Assembly: GCF_030519375.1 (NCBI RefSeq) | Contig: NZ_JAUMKB010000020.1 | Span: 1-64,000, forward strand | DNA length: 64,000 bases | Source of the DNA: Mucilaginibacter tolerans | GTDB taxonomy: Bacteria; Bacteroidota; Bacteroidia; Sphingobacteriales; Sphingobacteriaceae | Reading direction: 5' to 3' | In this document: piece by piece, positions 16,743 through 25,926 of the stretch | Layout of the letters: each line of letters begins with the position of its first letter | Position numbering within the stretch: the first letter of the stretch is position 1 | Notes under the pieces: model-generated | Databases searched by the model: none | The model's input: the letters and a program-made list of their open reading frames with translations, nothing else | Told to the model about the DNA's origin: nothing | Program-made: the position numbers and the translations under genes

Positions 16743-17936
16743 ATGTCAACTAAGTTCCTCACATTTTCATTTTTAGGGATCGTCTTTGCTGTGCAAGCAT
16801 TCGCCCAGACCGGCGAGCCGGTCGAAAAGAATAAGGCCAACAGTGATTATAAGCCGGCTTTTCCAGGGCAAACCCGTATTGGCAGCGTCAAAACCAGGAC
16901 ACCTTATAGGGCTACAGTTATCAATAGCAAGCTGAACGGCCCCTGGGGCATCCATGTACTGCCGGATGGCCGCCTGCTTATCAGCAGTAAACCGGGCAAG
17001 ATGCAGATCCTGACTACAAAGGGCGAGATCGTGAAGACCATTAGCGGGTTCCCGAGGGTGCAGTTCGAGGGACAGGGCGGTTTGCTGGACGTTACCATCG
17101 ATCCGCTCTTTTCGCAGAACCGCATGATATACTGGACGTATGCGCAGCCGGGCAATGACGGCGCTACATTAGCTGTAGCCAAAGGCAAACTGTCTGAGGA
17201 CGAAACGAAACTGGAAAACGTCAAGGTGATTTGGGAAGCTGCACCGCGGTACAGAGGCGCCGGACAATTTGGTTCGCGTATCGTATTTGATAAGGAAGGC
17301 AACCTTTTTGTTACCTCGGGTGACCGGCAGTCCAACGATATCCGCGTGAAGGCGCAGGATCTCAGTGCGACTACGGGCAAGATCATCCACATTACCAAAG
17401 ATGGCAAGCCGGTCGCTACAAATCCTTTCATCAATAAACCCAATGCCAAACCCGAAATATACGCTTACGGCTTTCGTAACCAGGACGGCCTGGCGATCAA
17501 CCCCGCGACCGGCGGACTTTGGGAAGTGGAATTTGGGCCGCGTGGCGGCGACGAGGTCAACCTGATCAAACCGGGCGGCAATTACGGCTGGCCCTACGTA
17601 ACCTACGGCATCGAATACGGCGGCCAGAAGGTCTACGACGGCATCCAGCAAAAAGAAGGGACCATTCAACCCGTTTATTATTGGGATCCGGTGATCTCGC
17701 CCGGCTGCATGATGTTCTATACCGGCAATATCGCTGAATGGAAAAACAATATGTTCATCGGCGCGCTGAGCGGGCAGCACATCGCCCGCCTGGTCATCAA
17801 AGATAATAAAGTAGTGGGAGAGGAGCGCCTGCTCGCCGATAAGAACGAGCGCTGGCGCTGCATCGCCACCGGCAAAGACGGCGCCGTCTACGCCGCGACC
17901 GATGGCGGCAAACTGTACCGTATCGCTGCACAATAA
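16743..17936 (+). CDS. PQQ-dependent sugar dehydrogenase (aldose sugar dehydrogenase-like)
   Basis: A 397-residue exported protein with a signal peptide (FLTFSFLGIVFAVQAFAQ), followed by a six-bladed beta-propeller of the glucose/sorbosone dehydrogenase family (YliI-type): GPWGIHVLPDGRLLISSKPG, GGLLDVTIDPLF, YAYGFRNQDGLAINPATG, GGDEVNLIKPGGNYGWP. It likely oxidises aldose sugars in the periplasm with PQQ; no PQQ synthesis genes are seen here, so PQQ may be taken up. A DUF5655 gene follows after 8 bp. Confidence 0.92.
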   Translation: MSTKFLTFSFLGIVFAVQAFAQTGEPVEKNKANSDYKPAFPGQTRIGSVKTRTPYRATVINSKLNGPWGIHVLPDGRLLISSKPGKMQILTTKGEIVKTISGFPRVQFEGQGGLLDVTIDPLFSQNRMIYWTYAQPGNDGATLAVAKGKLSEDETKLENVKVIWEAAPRYRGAGQFGSRIVFDKEGNLFVTSGDRQSNDIRVKAQDLSATTGKIIHITKDGKPVATNPFINKPNAKPEIYAYGFRNQDGLAINPATGGLWEVEFGPRGGDEVNLIKPGGNYGWPYVTYGIEYGGQKVYDGIQQKEGTIQPVYYWDPVISPGCMMFYTGNIAEWKNNMFIGALSGQHIARLVIKDNKVVGEERLLADKNERWRCIATGKDGAVYAATDGGKLYRIAAQ

Positions 17937-17944
17937 AGAAAAAC

Positions 17945-18349
17945 ATGAGCTGGACCTGTCCCAAATGTGACCGCGAGCTGCCCTGGGAGGACTACCGGCA
18001 TTATTGCCAGAGGGTAGACCTCAACAGCCTGTTCGAAGGCAGATCCCCGGAACTCGAACTGCTATTCGATAAGTTACTTGCCGAAGTGTCTGACTGGCCC
18101 AAAGTACTGGTCGGCGTGACGCCGAATTGCATCGTCTTCACCCGGCGGGTCGGTTTCCTCATCATCCGGCCAATGAAAAAGTGGCTGGACATTAAATTCT
18201 ATTCCAAGGAGGCCCATCCCGAAAAACCAGTGGTTAAAAGCGTAAAGACCAGTAAAAAATTCGCCAACCATATCCGCCTCACTTCGTTGGACGACCTCCG
18301 GCCCGCCTTGTTCCAATACATCCGTGAATCGTATGATCTGCATATTTAA
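17945..18349 (+). CDS. DUF5655-domain protein with N-terminal zinc ribbon-like motif
   Basis: A 134-residue protein with an N-terminal CPKCD...HYC motif (residues 5-18) that could bind zinc. It continues with a DUF5655-like domain (LEVS/LAEVSDWPKVLVGV, NCIVFTRRVGFLIIRPMKKW, ending SLDDLRPALFQYIRESYDL). DUF5655 is found in many bacteria and its function is unknown. It follows the sugar dehydrogenase by 8 bp and may be co-transcribed. Confidence 0.8.
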   Translation: MSWTCPKCDRELPWEDYRHYCQRVDLNSLFEGRSPELELLFDKLLAEVSDWPKVLVGVTPNCIVFTRRVGFLIIRPMKKWLDIKFYSKEAHPEKPVVKSVKTSKKFANHIRLTSLDDLRPALFQYIRESYDLHI

Positions 18350-18450
18350 ATAATCATTTCCAAACCTTTCGGCCCTGCCAAAGTTGTTTAATAAAGCATG
18401 ATCACGGATGAACAGATGAATAAGCAGGGAAAAGCTGATTGGAAATAGTT

Positions 18451-18879
18451 ATGAAAACCACCGGACTCCAACGCTTCAAAGAAGCACAGGAACAAACTTA
18501 CACGACAGCACTCAACGAGATCAGGGCCGGTCGAAAGCGCTCGCACTGGATGTGGTTCATTTTCCCGCAGATTGCAGGTTTGGGCCAAACCGAAATTTCA
18601 ATCTATTATGCGATCAGGGATATCGGGGAAGCGACCGACTATTTAATGGATGAAACGCTCGGGTTAAGACTGAGCACGATCTGCAAAGCGCTTTTACAAC
18701 TGGAAACAAATGACGCTACTCAGGTTTTTGGTACACCCGACGACCTGAAGCTCCGTTCCTCGATGACGCTGTTTAACGCCGTGCCGGCGACGTTTCCCGC
18801 TTTCGCCCAGGTGCTGGAAAAGTTTTTCGAAGGTAAAAAAGACCAGCGCACCCTGGACCTTTTAAAAGCTGCCCGGTAA
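18451..18879 (+). CDS. DUF1810-family protein
   Basis: About 142 residues from the ATG at 18451 (MKTTGLQRFKEAQEQTY); the earlier start at 18439 adds four residues. Family motifs: AGRKRSHWMWFIFPQ, GLGQTEISIYYAI and DDLKLRSSMTLFNAV. DUF1810 proteins are small calpastatin-like-fold proteins of unknown role. The gene converges with a single-domain response regulator. Confidence 0.88.
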   Translation: MKTTGLQRFKEAQEQTYTTALNEIRAGRKRSHWMWFIFPQIAGLGQTEISIYYAIRDIGEATDYLMDETLGLRLSTICKALLQLETNDATQVFGTPDDLKLRSSMTLFNAVPATFPAFAQVLEKFFEGKKDQRTLDLLKAAR

Positions 18880-18892
18880 GGAACTTAACCCA

Positions 18893-19264
18893 TCAGGCAG
18901 GGGTTCGATCTTTCCTGACCAGGCGGTTCACCATCTCGATCAACTCCTGCACATCGAAGGGCTTATCCAAATAGGCGTCAGCACCATTTTCCCCGGCCAG
19001 TTCTCCGATACCGCTACTAGCGGAATACATAATCACTGGGATGTCTTTTGTCATTTCGTTCGACTTGATCGCCGCACAAATATCCGTTCCCGGCCCGAAG
19101 GGCAACATGAAATCCAGGATTACCAGGTCCGGATGTATGCCCCCGATCTCCCGGATCGTGATCTCTCTTTTCACTTTGATCACCGCATAGCCCTGCCCAT
19201 GCAAAATCGTCTCCATCAGGTCCAGGGTATCCACATCATCCTCGACGATCAATATTTTCTTCAT
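18893..19264 (-). CDS. Single-domain response regulator
   Basis: A 123-residue receiver domain without an output domain: acidic pocket ILIVEDDVDT, phosphoacceptor Asp51 in VILDFMLPFGPG, Thr/Ser in VIMYSASS and Lys in AYLDKPFDV. Such proteins act as phosphate shuttles or partners of hybrid kinases. A second one lies 350 bp upstream on the same strand and a kaiB-like gene follows further on, which suggests a small signalling cluster. No kinase is adjacent. Confidence 0.9.
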   Translation of the reverse strand: MKKILIVEDDVDTLDLMETILHGQGYAVIKVKREITIREIGGIHPDLVILDFMLPFGPGTDICAAIKSNEMTKDIPVIMYSASSGIGELAGENGADAYLDKPFDVQELIEMVNRLVRKDRTPA

Positions 19265-19612
19265 AGCTTATTAATTGGCGCATTAAAGGTATCTATTCTG
19301 ACCCAACCGTGTGTGTAACATCTTGGTGAGGTGCGGCTTTATTGCGTTGAGATGATGCCTTTAATAGGTGGAGACAATTTGAAGACTTTGCTGCTATTTA
19401 AGCTGCTTAGCCTGTTGCTATTGATTTGATCCTGTCGATGGCGATACCTTAAGAGCGCAAATAGATCCAATGATGAAACTTTTGATGGAAAGGTCCGCCG
19501 CGTCATTGTCAAACGACGTATTTGAGAATAAGTTTTTTAACAACCTGACGCTGAACCTGAATTGAGGCAGGATATTATATCAATAAAAAATTACCTGATA
19601 CGGCATACTAAC
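19265..19612. other. Intergenic region between two response regulators
   Basis: A 348-bp gap. It holds no convincing gene; a 31-codon frame from 19470 (plus strand) is too short to judge. The promoter of the regulator ending at 18893 must lie here. Confidence 0.45.
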
Positions 19613-20002
19613 TCATGCAGATTCGGGCGTCCTGGCCGCCTGGCCGTCTAAAAAGCCGTAAACCGTGGACAATAGGGATTCCAGGTCCAGCGGTTTATAG
19701 AGGATCCCGTCGCAGCCCCCGGGATTAACATGATCGGCGGGTGTAAAATAGGCTGAAAAAATGATCACTGGGATATGGCGGTATCCAGGCGAATCCTTCA
19801 ATTGCCGGCACAGGTCGCCACCGTTGGTATCTGCCAGTTTGTAATCCAGCAGGATCAGGTCCGGCCGGAAATCGCAGACCGCGTCAAACAACCGGCTGCC
19901 CAGGGAGATATCCATGACCTCGAATTGCTCGTAAGCAAGGGCTTCTGTGACGACCTCGAGAATGGCCCGTTGGTCGTCTAAAATCAAGATGCGCTTCTTC
20001 AC
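19613..20002 (-). CDS. Single-domain response regulator (second)
   Basis: A 129-residue receiver domain: ILILDDQRAI pocket, Asp53 in LILLDYKLADTNGG, IIFSAYF and LYKPLDLESLL. It is paralogous to the one at 18893-19264 but diverged. It is on the same strand as the KaiB-like gene upstream at 20166-20450, with 163 bp between. Phosphodonor unknown. Confidence 0.9.
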   Translation of the reverse strand: MKKRILILDDQRAILEVVTEALAYEQFEVMDISLGSRLFDAVCDFRPDLILLDYKLADTNGGDLCRQLKDSPGYRHIPVIIFSAYFTPADHVNPGGCDGILYKPLDLESLLSTVYGFLDGQAARTPESA

Positions 20003-20165
20003 ACGTTATGTGTTAACCTAAAATATCGTGTGCCGGGTAAGTGAGGGATGGAAGCTTAAACGATCCGCTGTATGGTAGGTGATGTGGAGTAATAACAAAC
20101 AAAAGTGAAAATGTTTTGCGCCTGAGCTGAGTATCCGGCCGTTCCCCGCCTGCTATGATCCAGAA

Positions 20166-20450
20166 TTATTTCCGGGTGACCAGGTTCAAACCGACAAGGA
20201 CTTTCACCTTTTCGGAGAGATCGCCGACCAGTATGCGGACGGGGCCGGGGAGTTTTTTGATGAGTGTCGGGACGGCGATGATCTGTTCGCCTTCGGCCAG
20301 CTGCGGATTTTCCAGCAGGTCGATGATCTCTACGGTATATTGGTCTTTTAGTTCTTCCTGGCAGTATTCCTCCAGGTTTCGGACGGCCCTGACGGAATTT
20401 GGGGTTTTACCGGCGATGTACAGGCATAATTTATATTTTTCGGTTTCCAT
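20166..20450 (-). CDS. KaiB-like thioredoxin-fold protein
   Basis: A 94-residue protein matching KaiB: KLCLYIAGKTPNSVRAVRNL, then YTVEIIDLLENPQLAEGEQI, IAVPTLIKKLPGPVRILVGD. In cyanobacteria KaiB switches KaiC phosphorylation in the circadian clock. Bacteroidota and Proteobacteria carry kaiB, often with kaiC and hybrid kinases, in stress or light signalling. No kaiC is present in this window, although two single-domain response regulators follow on the same strand. So it may work with an unlinked KaiC or another partner. Confidence 0.88.
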   Translation of the reverse strand: METEKYKLCLYIAGKTPNSVRAVRNLEEYCQEELKDQYTVEIIDLLENPQLAEGEQIIAVPTLIKKLPGPVRILVGDLSEKVKVLVGLNLVTRK

Positions 20451-20606
20451 GTTATTAAGTAAGCATTGAGCGGCGCATATGTTTTGATAGGGGCTGATTT
20501 TAACGTCAGCACCGCATCAGAACCGTCTCTATCGTTTTTAACGCGCGGCAATACGCCTTTGGCCCAACCCGGGAGACTGCTTGCGGCTGAAGCGTTTGTG
20601 CGCGGC

Positions 20607-20790
20607 GGTCAGGTAGCCTGGGTTTTGATGTCGTCATAAAATTTGGCCATGGTGATAGGAATATAGGGTACCAGCCAGAGAAAACCGACACCCAGCGTGA
20701 GCAGGCATAAAAGGTTTGCGCTTTGATTTTCAGGCGCTTAACACGTGATTTGGAAAAAAAACGGGGTTCGATGTTTTGACCCAAAAACAA
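20607..20790 (-). pseudogene. Possible frameshifted small membrane protein
   Basis: From 20790 the minus strand reads MFLGQNIEPRFFSKSRVKR. If one base is restored near 20734, another frame continues ENQSANLLCLLTLGVGFLWL, then VPYIPITMAKFYDDIKT with a stop at 20607. The second part has a clear transmembrane segment. The two parts fit together as a basic N-terminus followed by a membrane helix, about 60 residues in all. No family recognised; the reading is tentative. Confidence 0.3.
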
Positions 20791-20949
20791 TCGTTAACAA
20801 AGGCAACTGGAAAGCTGGAATACATATTAGTTTCTTTTGTCTGCTGGTGAATATCTATGACGGTAAGCGATATTTCTTCTCATTTGCCCCGCGGAGCGAT
20901 GGCTGAGCCCCCTGACCCAATTAATTGCCGTTTTGCGTAAGTTTATTGT

Positions 20950-21792
20950 TCATCTATTTTGGCCATGATGATAGACATAGGTCTCAAAATGCAAAGGCGA
21001 CTTATCGCATACCACCAGGTTGTCAGGCATATTGTCTTTCAAAAATTTTGATGGGCTAATGCCAAACATTTGTACCATCATTTTATGAAAGTGACTGCCG
21101 TCAGTAAAACCAGCATCAATTGCCGCTTCATTTACCGAATAACCTGCCATAATTTGATTCGTTGCATACCATATTTTGTTCCAAAGCATATACCGGTATA
21201 AAGAAACCCCTGTTACCTGTTTAAATAAATAACGCAGCCTGCTTTCGGACAGGCAAACTTTATCTGCTACCGATTTAATGGTAATATCTTCGGGGTGCGT
21301 GGTTGAGATAGTCTGTTCTGCCAATATTATTCGCTGGTCTGTTCGCACGTTCCCCATTTCTAATGACAGGCAAGCTAATACCTTATTAATCACACTTTCA
21401 AGTATCGATGGGTCAGGTATTAATAACGCCTGTTGTAGTTCTTTGGAGTTTACAAAATGAAAGACATTTAAATCCAAAGGCTGAACTTCATTTTTGACCA
21501 GGTATTTAGATTTGATTGACCGGGCAATCCTTGTTTCAGCATCCAGGTAAATTATTAATTGAACGCTCCCATTCGTGTCCAGTTGATGCAAAACATTTTC
21601 TTTTATAATCAAACTTTTACATGTCGCCCAGCTGCTGTTCTCTGTTTTAAACCGAAAGTCTTTTTGCGTATCCAGTATTAACTGGATGGTGTTGTGGCTA
21701 TGAAACGATGTAAGGTGTGACGAATAAAAAAATGCGGCTACACCTTTCCACATATAAAAAGTTGATGTATATGGGCTTTTCCTGTGCTTCAT
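20950..21792 (-). CDS. AraC-family transcriptional regulator
   Basis: A 280-residue protein. The N-terminal two-thirds is an effector domain (cupin-like region SFHSHNTIQLILDTQKDFRF). The C-terminal AraC domain has both helix-turn-helix units (SVADKVCLSESRLRYLFKQV, then NEAAIDAGFTDGSHFHKMMV, ending MFGISPSKFL). It is divergent from the YceI gene at 21935, whose promoter it may control. The intergenic space is 142 bp. Confidence 0.88.
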   Translation of the reverse strand: MKHRKSPYTSTFYMWKGVAAFFYSSHLTSFHSHNTIQLILDTQKDFRFKTENSSWATCKSLIIKENVLHQLDTNGSVQLIIYLDAETRIARSIKSKYLVKNEVQPLDLNVFHFVNSKELQQALLIPDPSILESVINKVLACLSLEMGNVRTDQRIILAEQTISTTHPEDITIKSVADKVCLSESRLRYLFKQVTGVSLYRYMLWNKIWYATNQIMAGYSVNEAAIDAGFTDGSHFHKMMVQMFGISPSKFLKDNMPDNLVVCDKSPLHFETYVYHHGQNR

Positions 21793-21934
21793 CTTTTTAT
21801 CCGATTAAAAATCAGTCATTATTTACAATTTTCCAACATTGCTGTGCTATAGCTTTGTCAAAAATTAAGAAAAAGGAAACCCGGGCATTTTATTTTTTAA
21901 ACTCTCTTTGATTACACCGGTCAACAACAAAACC

Positions 21935-22591
21935 ATGAAAATACTTACCATAACGCAAATGCTAATCGTTACCACTCCGCTGCTTATTTCTGTTCCGGGT
22001 AAAGCATTATCTTACCATCTTACTAACAGGGAGAATATACAGGTCGTTACGCATCCGGTCAAATCACAGTCATACCAAGTTGATACGCATGCCAGCAAAA
22101 TTAGCTGGCTGGCAAAAAAAGTTACAGGGGCGCATCACGGGGGCATAGCGATCAGCAATGGCGAGCTTCATGTTAAAAATGATATGGCGATAGATGGGAG
22201 CCTGCATATTGATATCCGTTCCATTACTGATGCGGATCTTACTGATAAGGCTTCAAACGACAAGTTAATAACAACTTTAAAAGGCGAAACATTTTTTAAT
22301 TCTGCCAAATACCCTGATGCAGCCTTTGTGAGCACATCGGTTGCACATGCCAGCGGCTCGCAGTATATTGTAAAAGGTAATCTTACTATCAAAGGGATCA
22401 CCAATGAAGTGATTTTCCCGGCTACTATCATCATCAATAAGAAGAAGATAATCGCTACTGCAAAAATCTCCCTTGATCGCACAAAGTTTGATATAAAAAT
22501 TCGCTCAAAAAGCTTTTTTGAGAACCTGGGCGACAAAGTGATCTATGATAATTTTGACCTCGACATCACCCTTTCAGCAAATGCAGAGTGA
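21935..22591 (+). CDS. YceI-family periplasmic lipid-binding protein
   Basis: About 218 residues from the ATG at 21935, chosen because it opens directly on a signal peptide (MKILTITQMLIVTTPLLISV). The mature part is a YceI lipocalin-like barrel: YQVDTHASKISWLAKKVTGA, GELHVKNDMAIDGSLHIDI, FFNSAKYPDAAFVST, KGNLTIKGITNEV, ARTKFDIKIRSKSFF-like strands and NFDLDITL at the end. YceI proteins bind isoprenoid quinones or lipids in the periplasm. Divergent from an AraC regulator. Confidence 0.93.
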   Translation: MKILTITQMLIVTTPLLISVPGKALSYHLTNRENIQVVTHPVKSQSYQVDTHASKISWLAKKVTGAHHGGIAISNGELHVKNDMAIDGSLHIDIRSITDADLTDKASNDKLITTLKGETFFNSAKYPDAAFVSTSVAHASGSQYIVKGNLTIKGITNEVIFPATIIINKKKIIATAKISLDRTKFDIKIRSKSFFENLGDKVIYDNFDLDITLSANAE

Positions 22592-22838
22592 AAAAGCAAC
22601 CCGCCAAACTAACTTGACCGCCCCGCTGATACCTGAGGGCTAATCACAATAAACTGCTTCAAACCAGTATCCCTATTGTAAACAAAATGTCTAAATCGAA
22701 CCGTGGATTCAAAGCATAGCTGACATACTGCGCCAATTCATTTGTTGCTGCATTACCTTGAGGTAATTTTATAACATTTAAAGTATAGTTGGTACTGATA
22801 AATACCAGCCGGATATTTTGAACTTCATGACTCAAACC

Positions 22839-23798
22839 TTATTGGTCAACTAAACTTTCTTTGCCTTTGGAATCCCATTCTTTTTTCACATTCTCAAAGT
22901 CGCTCAGGAACTTTTTATTTTGAAAAAGCTTATTTACAAACTGCCTGGCCAATATTCTTGAACCTTCAACATCACTTGGGAAATGAACTTCGATGGTCTC
23001 CCGTGATTGAGACATGTCATAAGCATCTTTAATAAAAACATCCGTAAACTCCGGTGCCAGTTCCTGAAGGATGTTCGCGAGAATATAGGAATCCGTCGCC
23101 GTTCCGGTAGGGTAAGCGGGCGCATCTGCCTCTTCCAGATTCTTTAATTTGGGCTCCAGTATATAAGGCCGAAGCCGGGCATATTTATACTTTAACGACC
23201 AAATAAAATAATTGGCGTCGCGCCAGACATTGGCCAGCAGGTCAGCAGTTAACGGAAGTGTTTGCGGATTAAACCAGATACCGATAGAACGGCCTACATA
23301 AAAAAGATTTTTTCTATTTTGGTCATATGTCGAATCACCTTGGTGAATATTCAGGTTATAATAGATTCCTGACACATAGTGGCACCTTCTTATATCTTCT
23401 TCGGTTCGATTCTTTTCCATTTCAACCAGGTAGTTTAATTCTGCACGGGTCTGGGCTGAACTGTTGGCGGGCGGATCGGGAAGTTTGAAATCATCTGCAG
23501 AAACATTCACGAGATAGATGGGCTTGATACGGAGCCTTTTATCTATTGACGCTTGGGGAGTAATATATTTTTTCTTGTCAATTTCTTCGTTAGGAGATTT
23601 TGGTGCCGGGCTGAAAGATGCTAATTGCTTGTAATGCCCACGGGCTGGTGTTAGTGCGCGGCTATAATTACCCTTATGTTTCATTTGAACGGTTGTTTGC
23701 CCATAAGTGACGTTAAGCGATAACGTCATTCCCAGAAATAGAAATATGGTCAACCTTATGGCTGGTTTTGCTTTCAATTGATTTTCTCTCTTTTCCAT
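22839..23798 (-). CDS. Exported PAP2-family phosphatase with altered active site
   Basis: A 319-residue protein with an N-terminal signal sequence (IRLTIFLFLGMTLSLNVTYG) and a class A acid phosphatase/vanadium haloperoxidase-like core. The KxxRxRP-like motif is KYARLRPY and the SRxxxxxHxxSD motif is SRETIEVHFPSD, both intact. The central PSGH motif, however, reads YPTGTATDS, so the catalytic histidine is replaced by Thr. The protein might therefore be a weak or altered phosphatase. Monocistronic. Confidence 0.85.
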   Translation of the reverse strand: MEKRENQLKAKPAIRLTIFLFLGMTLSLNVTYGQTTVQMKHKGNYSRALTPARGHYKQLASFSPAPKSPNEEIDKKKYITPQASIDKRLRIKPIYLVNVSADDFKLPDPPANSSAQTRAELNYLVEMEKNRTEEDIRRCHYVSGIYYNLNIHQGDSTYDQNRKNLFYVGRSIGIWFNPQTLPLTADLLANVWRDANYFIWSLKYKYARLRPYILEPKLKNLEEADAPAYPTGTATDSYILANILQELAPEFTDVFIKDAYDMSQSRETIEVHFPSDVEGSRILARQFVNKLFQNKKFLSDFENVKKEWDSKGKESLVDQ

Positions 23799-24337
23799 TT
23801 GCTTGAATTTTGACCAAATCTAATGTGGCTTAAAAATTAAAAACTGTAAAAAATGACTGATTTTTGATTTCAAATCAAATTGTAAGTTTGTTGGTTGAGC
23901 CTGGCTTCAGGAGTAAATAAAAGCCACTTCGGGTCATGTTGAGTGACTTTTTGATTTTCTGATCTTCAATTAACCGTATTGCGCCTTGTAAGTTTGCAAA
24001 TTGCCATTAACGATTACGATCCTCAGCGACGCTCAGTTATTGAAACTTTTACTCCTTCCTAATCAGGAAATAGATGTCTAGACCTGAAAACTATTCAGCC
24101 ATAAACATGATTTGCAAGGAATCACCAATCTACCCCGCGCTACTTTTTTTGTAAAGAAAAGAAGCTAAAGAAACTATTGTAATTGGAAAGTTTTGGATAG
24201 TGTAAGACTTTTATTCCAGTCTCATTAGGGATTTCTTAATTTAAGATTCGCTTACCGCATGGGTTCGGTTTCTTTAGGGCTAATCGCTGTATGCAGCTGG
24301 CAAGTTGGCAGCCTGGTTAAGTGCCAAAAGCGCGGCA
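23799..24337. other. Intergenic region without gene
   Basis: A 539-bp stretch between the PAP2 gene start and the broken VOC gene. No open frame of note, no RNA gene and no strong hairpin seen. It holds the promoter of the minus-strand PAP2 gene. Confidence 0.5.
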
Positions 24338-24729
24338 TTATGATGCGAGTTCAATGAGGTCCCATAAATTGCCGTATAGATCTTTGAAAACTGCGACCGT
24401 GCCGTAACTTTCAACTTTTGGTTCGCGGACAAAAATGATCCCGTTTGCAATCATACTGTTATAATCGCGGTAAAAATCTTCTGTCTCCAGGAAAAAAAAA
24501 ACCGGCCACCGCTTTGATTGCCAATCGCGTACGACAGCTGTTCGTTCGCCGCTTGCGCGAGTAACAGACAACACCCGGCAGAGCCTGGCGGTTGAATAAG
24601 TACACATCGCTTTGCATCTGATAACACGGTATCCTCTTTAACGGTAAACTTTAGCTTATTTACATAAAAGCCGATCGCTTCATCATAATTTTTAACTAAA
24701 AGCGTAATGTGAATAATGGATTGTTTCAT
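24338..24729 (-). pseudogene. VOC-family (glyoxalase-like) protein, frameshifted
   Basis: From the ATG at 24729 the frame reads MKQSIIHITLLVKNYDEAIG, FYVNKLKFTVKEDTVLSDAK, RCVLIQPPGSAGCCLLLAQA. The homologous end is in another frame (FFLETEDFYRDYNSMIANGI, KVESYGTVAVFKDLYGNLWD). The switch falls at a run of nine A at 24491-24499. Repaired, the protein would be about 130 residues and a complete VOC domain. Because the break is in a homopolymer it could be a sequencing error as well as a real mutation. Confidence 0.75.
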
Positions 24730-24771
24730 CTTAAAGCTGCCGGGTTCCTCCAAAGCGGGGGCTTCGGCGCT

Positions 24772-25024
24772 ATGGCTCCTGAGCCCGCCGCACCATTATG
24801 GCCGGCATGGGATGAAGAGGCCCTGCAGAAAAAGAATACTGAATTGCAGAATGAAACGCTACGCCTGCAGCGCAACCTGCGCGGCAAAGATGCAGATCTG
24901 GCCACAATGACCGAAAAAGCCGGCCGCGCATCGTTCTACCAAAAAGGATTTTATGCGGCGCTGCACTTATTGCCGCGCTGGCAGGCTGGGTCATTTGGCT
25001 GTTGACGCATCAGCGCCGGCCGTG
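24772..25024 (+). pseudogene. Frameshifted small coiled-coil membrane protein
   Basis: From 24772 the plus strand reads MAPEPAAPLWPAWDEEALQK followed by a coiled coil (NTELQNETLRLQRNLRGKDA, FYQKGF). After about 24955 a one-base shift gives a clean transmembrane segment (CGAALIAALAGWVIWLL) with a stop at 25022-25024. The two parts make sense as one protein of about 85 residues with a C-terminal anchor. No family recognised. Confidence 0.4.
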
Positions 25025-25050
25025 ATGAATAAAAATTTTTCAGACGCTCC

Positions 25051-25746
25051 TTATTTAATCGCGGGCCTTAATAAAAGGGAGCTGGCAGAACCCAATAATG
25101 CACCGCCAAATACATCGCTCGGATAATGGACGCCCAGGTACATACGCGAATATCCTACCGAACCGGCCCAAAGATAAGATGGACCGATTACGTACCATTT
25201 CGGATAGCACCTGGACAATGCGGTCGCCACCGCAAAACTTGTAGAAGTATGACCCGAAGGGAACGAGGTACTGCCCGCATTGTAAACTGCTACGATCTTC
25301 AAATTTTGGACAAATGGCCGGCGGCGCTTAAATATAGTTTTCATTAACAAGGTAACACCCAAAGTTATTGCTTCACTGCTCCCCACGTATAAGGCGTTCT
25401 GTCGCATCTGGCCGTCATGTCTCGCAATGCCGCCAATCAGAAGCGCTGCAGGGATACCATAGGAAACATACCCCAGTGAATTAGATAAAAACAGCATTCT
25501 TTTTGTTTCACCGTCATTGCGCTCCAAAGCAAGGTCGATTAAAAATTTATCATCAAACCGCTGAACGAAGTTATTGACCTGAGCTGCCTGTGCCTTTACC
25601 TGCGTAGTGGTTTTTGTTTGCTCCGGGGTTTTGGGTTGCTCTATAGTTTTTTCCTGGCCATATACAACCCCTGGAAAGAGTGCGGCAAATAGGATTTGTA
25701 AGACGAATAGGGCATTAGCCGACTTGCTGACCTTGTTAATTCTCAT
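25051..25746 (-). CDS. PAP2-family lipid phosphatase
   Basis: A 231-residue exported or membrane phosphatase. It has a signal sequence (NALFVLQILFAALFPGVVYG), a low-complexity Pro/Thr/Gln stretch (EQPKTPEQTKTTTQVK), and the complete PAP2 signature: KTIFKRRRPF, PSGH in TSFPSGHTSTSF and SRMYLGVHYPSDV. It probably removes phosphate from lipid phosphates such as undecaprenyl pyrophosphate. It contrasts with the first PAP2 gene, which lacks PSGH. Confidence 0.92.
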   Translation of the reverse strand: MRINKVSKSANALFVLQILFAALFPGVVYGQEKTIEQPKTPEQTKTTTQVKAQAAQVNNFVQRFDDKFLIDLALERNDGETKRMLFLSNSLGYVSYGIPAALLIGGIARHDGQMRQNALYVGSSEAITLGVTLLMKTIFKRRRPFVQNLKIVAVYNAGSTSFPSGHTSTSFAVATALSRCYPKWYVIGPSYLWAGSVGYSRMYLGVHYPSDVFGGALLGSASSLLLRPAIK

Positions 25747-25926
25747 AACAATATCAGACTGTTGTATGATTCTCTCCTTAACATAAAGGTGGTTACGTTA
25801 ACTTATCTTCGATTTAACAATAAAACGTATAAATTGTTAATTTTCATGCGTTAATAATCACCGGGGGAAAGCATTGCGCGCTGAACCGGAAACAAAAAAT
25901 GAAAATGATGAGTGTAGATAATTCCT

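Noticed and set aside
17169..17933. 254-codon minus-strand frame over the PQQ sugar dehydrogenase
   Set aside because: The plus strand has a full propeller with signal peptide; the minus frame has no family motif and is a GC-bias shadow.
19470..19568. 31-codon plus-strand peptide between the response regulators
   Set aside because: Too short, no ribosome-binding context and no motif, so not listed as a gene.
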